DNA of 64,000 nucleotides from Alphaproteobacteria bacterium (GTDB lineage: Bacteria > Myxococcota_A > UBA796 > GCA-2862545): the NCBI GenBank assembly GCA_020632925.1, contig JACKER010000014.1, positions 1 through 64,000 of the forward strand, read 5' to 3'. Positions 60,103 to 64,000 of the stretch are shown one piece after another. Each line of letters starts with the position of its first letter. Within the stretch, counting starts at the first letter, position 1. Under the pieces are notes generated by a model. The model did not search any database, was not told the origin of the DNA, and worked only from the letters and a program-made list of their open reading frames with translations. Both the position numbers and the translations under genes were made by a program.

Positions 60103-61484
60103 ACCGCCGGGAGGTCCTGCTCTCGGTCGGCGCTTCGGCGACGCTGCTCGCGTGCTCGGGGGACGGGACCACCGACGGGCCGGGCACGGAGCCCACACCC
60201 GCACCCGACCGTCCCGCAGAGCCCGAGCCGTGGGCAGCGCCGGGGACGTACGACGAGGCCGCCTTCGGCTGGAGCCTGCTCGCGGGCGACGCCACGACCG
60301 ACGGCGTGGTGCTGGTCGCGCGGACGACGGAGCCCACCGTGGACTGCGTGGTGGTGGCCCAGGACGGTACGGGCTGGACCGAGGTGGCGCGCAAGACGGG
60401 CGTGACCTCGACCGAGGGCTCCGTGCGCATCGAGCTCGACGGGCTGACCCCCGACACCGCGCACAACTGGATCCTGGCGTCCGCCGACGGCGCCCGCCGA
60501 ACGCTCGTGGGTCGCTTCCGCACGGCGCCGACGAACGACGGCCACCGCAAGCTCGTGATCGGGGCCACGAGCTGCCTGAACCCGGGTGGCGACGTGGGCT
60601 TCCCGGGCCTGTCCTTCGCCGCCACCGAGCGTCTGGACGCCTTCCTGCTCCTCGGGGACACCGTCTACGCGGATGGCTCGCGCACGGTCGACGAGTACCG
60701 CGCGTTCTGGCGTGGGGTCTGTGCCACGCCGTCGTTCCGCGATCTCGTCGCCAGCACCTCGGTCATCGCGACCTGGGACGACCACGAGGTGGCGAACAAC
60801 TGGACGCTCGGCGCAGGCGACGGGTTCAACGAGACGCTCATCGACCAGGCGTGGCTCGACGACGCCACGTTCGCCTTCAAGGAGGCGATCCCGATGCGTC
60901 CGGGGCCGAACGGCGGCATCTGGCGCAAGCTCTCCTACGGGACCATCGCGGACATCCTGGTGATGGACTGCCGCGGCGAGCGCCAGGAAGACGTCCGGAT
61001 CGTGTCCGACGAGCAGCTGCAGTGGGTGACCGAGCAGCTCGCGCAGAGCCAGGCGGCGTTCAAGATCGTGATGGTGAGCATCCACGCCGCCGACCACAGC
61101 GCGCTCCTCGGCTTCATCGAGGAGGAGGACCGCTGGCAGGGGTACCCTTCGCAGCGGGACGTGCTGGTGGCCGCCGCCGAGGCCGTCCCGGGCGTACTCT
61201 TCGTCACCGGCGACATGCACTACGGCGCGATCCAGAAGCTGTCGCCCGCGGGCGAGCCGGGCGAGGGGCTGTGGGAGTTCGCCGTCGGCCCGTCGGGCAG
61301 CGAGGTCTTCCTCCTCTCGACGCTCGTGAACCTCGCGAACGACGAGGTCGCCTCGCAGTACCCGGTCGTGCTCGAGGACTGGAACTGGGGCCGGCTGACG
61401 CTCGACCCCGGGCTGATGACGGCGACGCTCGAGCTCGTCGGGGACGACGGGAGCGTGCTCGGCTCCATGATCATCCCTTTCTGA
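60099..61484 (+). CDS. PhoD-like phosphatase lipoprotein
   Basis: 461 residues from GTG 60099, overlapping the guaB stop by 4 bases. N-terminus VNRREVLLSVGASATLLACS: a lipobox LLAC with an RR-type n-region, so export may be Sec or Tat. After a Pro/Thr linker comes a fibronectin-like N-terminal domain (residues 45-140) and the PhoD metallophosphatase domain: LLLGDTVYADGSRTVDEYRA, ATWDDHEVANNWTLGAGDGF, VMDCRGERQED, VLFVTGDMHYGAIQKLSPAG. Predicted Ca/Fe-dependent phosphodiesterase or alkaline phosphatase acting outside the cytoplasm. Coupling to guaB is odd for an exported enzyme. Confidence 0.88.
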
Positions 61485-61485
61485 G

Positions 61486-61752
61486 CTACTTCACGTCGTC
61501 CACGGAGCGCGGCATCACGTCGTCCCAGTCCTTGCGGACCCACATGCTCGGTGGGTAGCTCCTGGGCGTGCGTGCGGTGGTGAGCGTGATGCCAGGGCCG
61601 ACGATGGCACCCTTCACGTCGACCGCGTCGAAGTCGACGACCTGCTTGGGGTCGTAGCGGACGGGGACGCCGTCGAGCACGTCGTCCGGCAGGACCTTCT
61701 CCGGGTCGACGTCGCCAGCGTACGAGGGGAGCGTGAGCGCGAGCAGCCACAT
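61486..61752 (-). CDS. Small secreted protein
   Basis: 88 residues from ATG 61752 with a perfect AGGAGG site. Short signal peptide MWLLALTLPSYAGD; mature about 75 residues, VDPEKVLPDDVLDGVPVRYD, DAVDVKGAIVGPGITLTTAR, SYPPSMWVRKDWDDVMPRSV. The strong ribosome site argues that it is a real, well-translated gene. Family not recognised. Converges on the PhoD-like gene with one base between the stops. Confidence 0.75.
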   Translation of the reverse strand: MWLLALTLPSYAGDVDPEKVLPDDVLDGVPVRYDPKQVVDFDAVDVKGAIVGPGITLTTARTPRSYPPSMWVRKDWDDVMPRSVDDVK

Positions 61753-61799
61753 GGGAACCTCCTGCCTGCTCCGACCACGCGGAGTGCGGGAGGTTCCGA

Positions 61800-62456
61800 C
61801 TACAGGCTCATCTCCGGAACGTCCCCTTCGGTGAGCAGCTCGGGCTGCGTCTTCGACCGGATCTCGTCCACCGACACGCCCGGCGCGCGCTCCCGGAGCA
61901 CCAGCCCCGCCGGCGTGATGTCGATGACGGCGAGGTCGGTGATGATCCGGTGGACGACGTGCTGGCCGGTCAGGGGCAGCGCACAACGGTCCAGGATCTT
62001 GGGGGCGCCGTTGCGCGCGGTGTGCTCCATGATGACGACGACGCGCTTGGCGCCGTGCACCAGGTCCATCGCGCCGCCCATGCCCTTGACCATCTTGCCC
62101 GGGATCATCCAGTTCGCGAGGTCGCCCTCGCGGCTGACCTCCATCGCGCCGAGGATGGCCAGATCGATCTTGCCGCCGCGGATCATCGCGAAGCTGGTCG
62201 CGGAGTCGAAGATCACCGACCCCGGGATCATCGTCACCGTCTCCTTGCCCGCGTTGATCAGGTCGGCGTCGATCTCCGACTCGGTCGGGTACGGTCCGAG
62301 CCCGAGCAGCCCGTTCTCCGACTGGAGCACGACGCTCATCCCCTCGGGGATGTTGTTCGCGACGAGCGTGGGGATGCCGATGCCGAGGTTCACGTAGAAC
62401 CCGTCCCGCAGCTCCTGCGCGGCACGGATGGCGATCTGCTCGCGGGTCAGCGCCAT
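61800..62456 (-). CDS. scoB: 3-oxoacid CoA-transferase subunit B
   Basis: 218 residues. Motifs of the B subunit: FYVNLGIGIPTLVANNIPEG, the active-site glutamate in LQSENGLLGLGPYP, GGKIDLAILGAMEVSREGDL, NWMIPGKMVKGMGGAMDLVH and HTARNGAPKILDRCALPLTG. With subunit A it transfers CoA between succinyl-CoA (or a similar donor) and an acetoacetate-type acid in ketone-body or poly-hydroxybutyrate-related metabolism. Starts 4 bases after the subunit A stop. The exact acid specificity (SCOT, AtoAD-like) is not determined by sequence reading. Confidence 0.93.
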   Translation of the reverse strand: MALTREQIAIRAAQELRDGFYVNLGIGIPTLVANNIPEGMSVVLQSENGLLGLGPYPTESEIDADLINAGKETVTMIPGSVIFDSATSFAMIRGGKIDLAILGAMEVSREGDLANWMIPGKMVKGMGGAMDLVHGAKRVVVIMEHTARNGAPKILDRCALPLTGQHVVHRIITDLAVIDITPAGLVLRERAPGVSVDEIRSKTQPELLTEGDVPEMSL

Positions 62457-62460
62457 GGCC

Positions 62461-63168
62461 TCAGGCCTCCTTGCGGGTGGTGCGGCGCTCGATGCGCTTC
62501 TCGTGGCGCGCGTCGGGACCGGCCACGACCACGCGGTGCACGAACACGCCGGGGAGGTGGATCTCGTCGGGATCGAGCTCGCCAGCGTCGACGACCTCCT
62601 CGACCTCGGCGATCGTGACGCGGCCCGCCATGGCGCACAGCGGGTTGAAGTTCCGCGCCGTCCGCCGGAACACGAGGTTCCCCCAGCGGTCCGCCTTCCA
62701 CGCCTTCACGATGGCGAAGTCGCCCGTGATGGCCCGCTCCATGAGGTACGTCCGGCCGTCGAACTCGCGGGTCTCCTTGCCCTCGGCGATGGGTGTGCCC
62801 ACCCCGGCCGGCGTGAAGAACGCGGGGATGCCCGATCCACCCGCGCGCAGGCGCTCGGCGAGCGTGCCCTGGGGCACGAGCTCCACCTCGAGCTCGCCCG
62901 ACAGGAACTGCCGCTCGAACTCCTTGTTCTCGCCGACATAGGACGAGACCATCTTGCGGATCTGCTTCGGGCCGAGGAGCAGCCCCAGCCCGAAGTCGTC
63001 GACGCCGCAGTTGTTGGACACGACCACGAGGTCCTTGACCCCACGATCGCGGAGCGCTGCGATGCAGAGCTCGGGGATACCGCACAGACCGAAGCCGCCT
63101 GCCAGCAGCGTCGCGCCGTCGGGGATGTCACTCACCGCCGTCGCGGCGTCGCGGACGACCTTGTCCAT
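62461..63168 (-). CDS. scoA: 3-oxoacid CoA-transferase subunit A
   Basis: 235 residues. Motifs of the A subunit: DGATLLAGGFGLCGIPELCI, VVSNNCGVDDFGLGLLLGPK, SSYVGENKEFERQFLSGELE, VELVPQGTLAERLRAGGSGI, PAFFTPAGVGTPIAEGKE. Forms a heteromer with the subunit B encoded immediately downstream. Lies 16 bases downstream of the ribosomal protein L3 gene, on the same strand, an unusual neighbourhood for a catabolic enzyme. Start ATG 63168 is preceded by AGGGGGGAA, a good ribosome site. Confidence 0.93.
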   Translation of the reverse strand: MDKVVRDAATAVSDIPDGATLLAGGFGLCGIPELCIAALRDRGVKDLVVVSNNCGVDDFGLGLLLGPKQIRKMVSSYVGENKEFERQFLSGELEVELVPQGTLAERLRAGGSGIPAFFTPAGVGTPIAEGKETREFDGRTYLMERAITGDFAIVKAWKADRWGNLVFRRTARNFNPLCAMAGRVTIAEVEEVVDAGELDPDEIHLPGVFVHRVVVAGPDARHEKRIERRTTRKEA

Positions 63169-63184
63169 GGGTTCCCCCCTGCTG

Positions 63185-63841
63185 TCAGGCCTTCTTCACC
63201 GTCTTGCGCACGGTGACGACGCCGCCGTTCGGACCAGGCACGCCACCGCGGATGAACGCCAGGTTGCGCTCGGTGTCGATCTTGGCGACGACCATGTTCT
63301 GCACGGTCACGCGCGCGTTGCCCATCTGGCCCGGCATCTTCATGCCCTTGAGCGTCATGCCGGGGGTGAGGCGCGTACCGATCGAGCCGCCGTGGCGGAA
63401 GAACTCGTGCACGCCGTGGCTGCGCTCGAAGCCGGCGTGGTGGTGGCGCTTCATGACGCCCGCGTACCCACGGCCCTTGCTGGTGCCGACCACGTCGATG
63501 CGGTCGCCGGCGGCGAACACGTCGCCCACGGTCAGGACGGTGCCCTGCTCGGTCTTGGCGGCGGTCTCGGCGTCCACCCGGAACTCACGAACGACCTTCA
63601 GCGCGTTCTCGAGGCCGGCCTTCTTGAACTGGCCCATGTCCGGGCGGTTGGTCCGGTTGGCCTTCTTGTCGCCGAAGCCGAGCTGGAGCGCGTCGTACCC
63701 GTCCCGCGAGCCTGCGGTCTTCACGCGGAGGACCGGGCAGGGGCCGAGCTGGATGACGGTGACGGGGATGACCTCGGCGTTCTCGTCGAACAGCTGGGTC
63801 ATTCCGATCTTGCGGCCGATGAGGCCGATCTTGGAGTTCAC
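63185..63841 (-). CDS. rplC: 50S ribosomal protein L3
   Basis: 218 residues. Hallmarks of L3: LIGRKIGMTQLFDENAEVIP, TVIQLGPCPVLRVKTAGSRD, DVVGTSKGRGYAGVMKRHHH and GFERSHGVHEFFRHGGSIGT, GMKMPGQMGNARVTVQNMVV. Length and core motifs look intact. In most bacteria rplC follows rpsJ and precedes rplD in the S10 operon; here the downstream gene is a CoA transferase and the upstream neighbour encodes an unrelated outer-membrane-type C-terminus, so L3 is detached or is an additional copy. Confidence 0.97.
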   Translation of the reverse strand: MNSKIGLIGRKIGMTQLFDENAEVIPVTVIQLGPCPVLRVKTAGSRDGYDALQLGFGDKKANRTNRPDMGQFKKAGLENALKVVREFRVDAETAAKTEQGTVLTVGDVFAAGDRIDVVGTSKGRGYAGVMKRHHHAGFERSHGVHEFFRHGGSIGTRLTPGMTLKGMKMPGQMGNARVTVQNMVVAKIDTERNLAFIRGGVPGPNGGVVTVRKTVKKA

Positions 63842-63958
63842 GATGTCCTCCGCATTGGACGACGATGACGCCGTCGTACGGGTTGGTGGGAGCCGCGGGC
63901 ACCGAGCCCACGGCCGAGAGGCGAGCGAACCTAACGGGGCGTCGTCCCCCGGGCACGC

Positions 63959-64000
63959 TCAGAAGGTGTACTTCAGGTACCCGAACGGCGAGATGCCGAG
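63959..64000 (-). CDS. 3' end of an outer-membrane-type protein (partial)
   Basis: Only the last 13 codons and the stop are in the window: LGISPFGYLKYTF then TGA. A terminal phenylalanine with alternating hydrophobic/aromatic residues is the classic C-terminal beta-signal recognised by the BAM complex, so the gene probably encodes a barrel protein. The 117 bases to rplC show no gene. Confidence 0.55.
   Translation of the reverse strand, partial: LGISPFGYLKYTF

Overview
The window is very GC-rich, densely coded bacterial chromosome with almost no intergenic space. Several traits point to a Myxococcota (former Deltaproteobacteria) relative, probably known only as a metagenome-type genome: a trypsin-like protease with a MYXO-CTERM-like tail, a small outer-membrane barrel of the myxobacterial type, many lipoproteins and very short signal peptides, Asp/Thr repeat linkers, VCBS/ASPIC and DUF4331 secreted proteins, and Ser/Thr kinase signalling. 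No rRNA, tRNA, CRISPR, transposase, integrase or phage structural gene was recognised.

Layout. 1-9.5 kb: end of a membrane Ser/Thr kinase with an extracytoplasmic sensor, a Mur-ligase enzyme related to the C-terminal half of cyanophycin synthetase, a LolA-like lipoprotein-carrier/outer-membrane protein pair, a uridine phosphorylase, a trypsin-like protease and a membrane-anchored HEAT protein. 9.5-11.4 kb: two 161-residue LuxR-type regulators flanking a metallo-beta-lactamase-like protein that has lost its metal ligands. 11.4-21.3 kb (minus): a tightly coupled five-gene operon, WGRx3 protein - DUF4132 giant - MoxR ATPase - secreted protein - HEAT protein, reminiscent of E. coli yehI/yehL. 21.5-33.2 kb: secreted TPR, DUF4331, HupE-like, FG-GAP and barrel proteins, with nadB and an aminopeptidase P among them. 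33.2-42.1 kb (minus): a second large AAA+ system, YqiJ-like membrane protein - flotillin - 1866-residue DUF3686-type ATPase.

42.3-49.8 kb (minus) is an accessory island: coupled small lipoproteins (present in two diverged copies), a putative HExxH metallopeptidase and unknown proteins. It carries a duplicated fragment of the neighbouring membrane-protein gene and a cluster of apparent single-base frameshifts that I did not see elsewhere in the window. 50-57.4 kb: secreted discoidin-like protein, YdeI-like protein, M20 peptidase and arylsulfotransferase lipoprotein. 57.4-64 kb: mostly housekeeping (pyrE, guaB, CoA-transferase scoAB, ribosomal protein L3) plus a PhoD-like phosphatase lipoprotein; L3 stands outside the usual S10 operon order.

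Functionally the window combines nucleotide/NAD metabolism with a heavy envelope and secretome component and two independent MoxR/AAA+ operons. Best leads for new biology are the Cys-PAS/LuxR-degenerate-MBL triad, the lipoprotein/metallopeptidase island and the two AAA+ operons. Family assignments are from reading motifs by eye; no database search was run.
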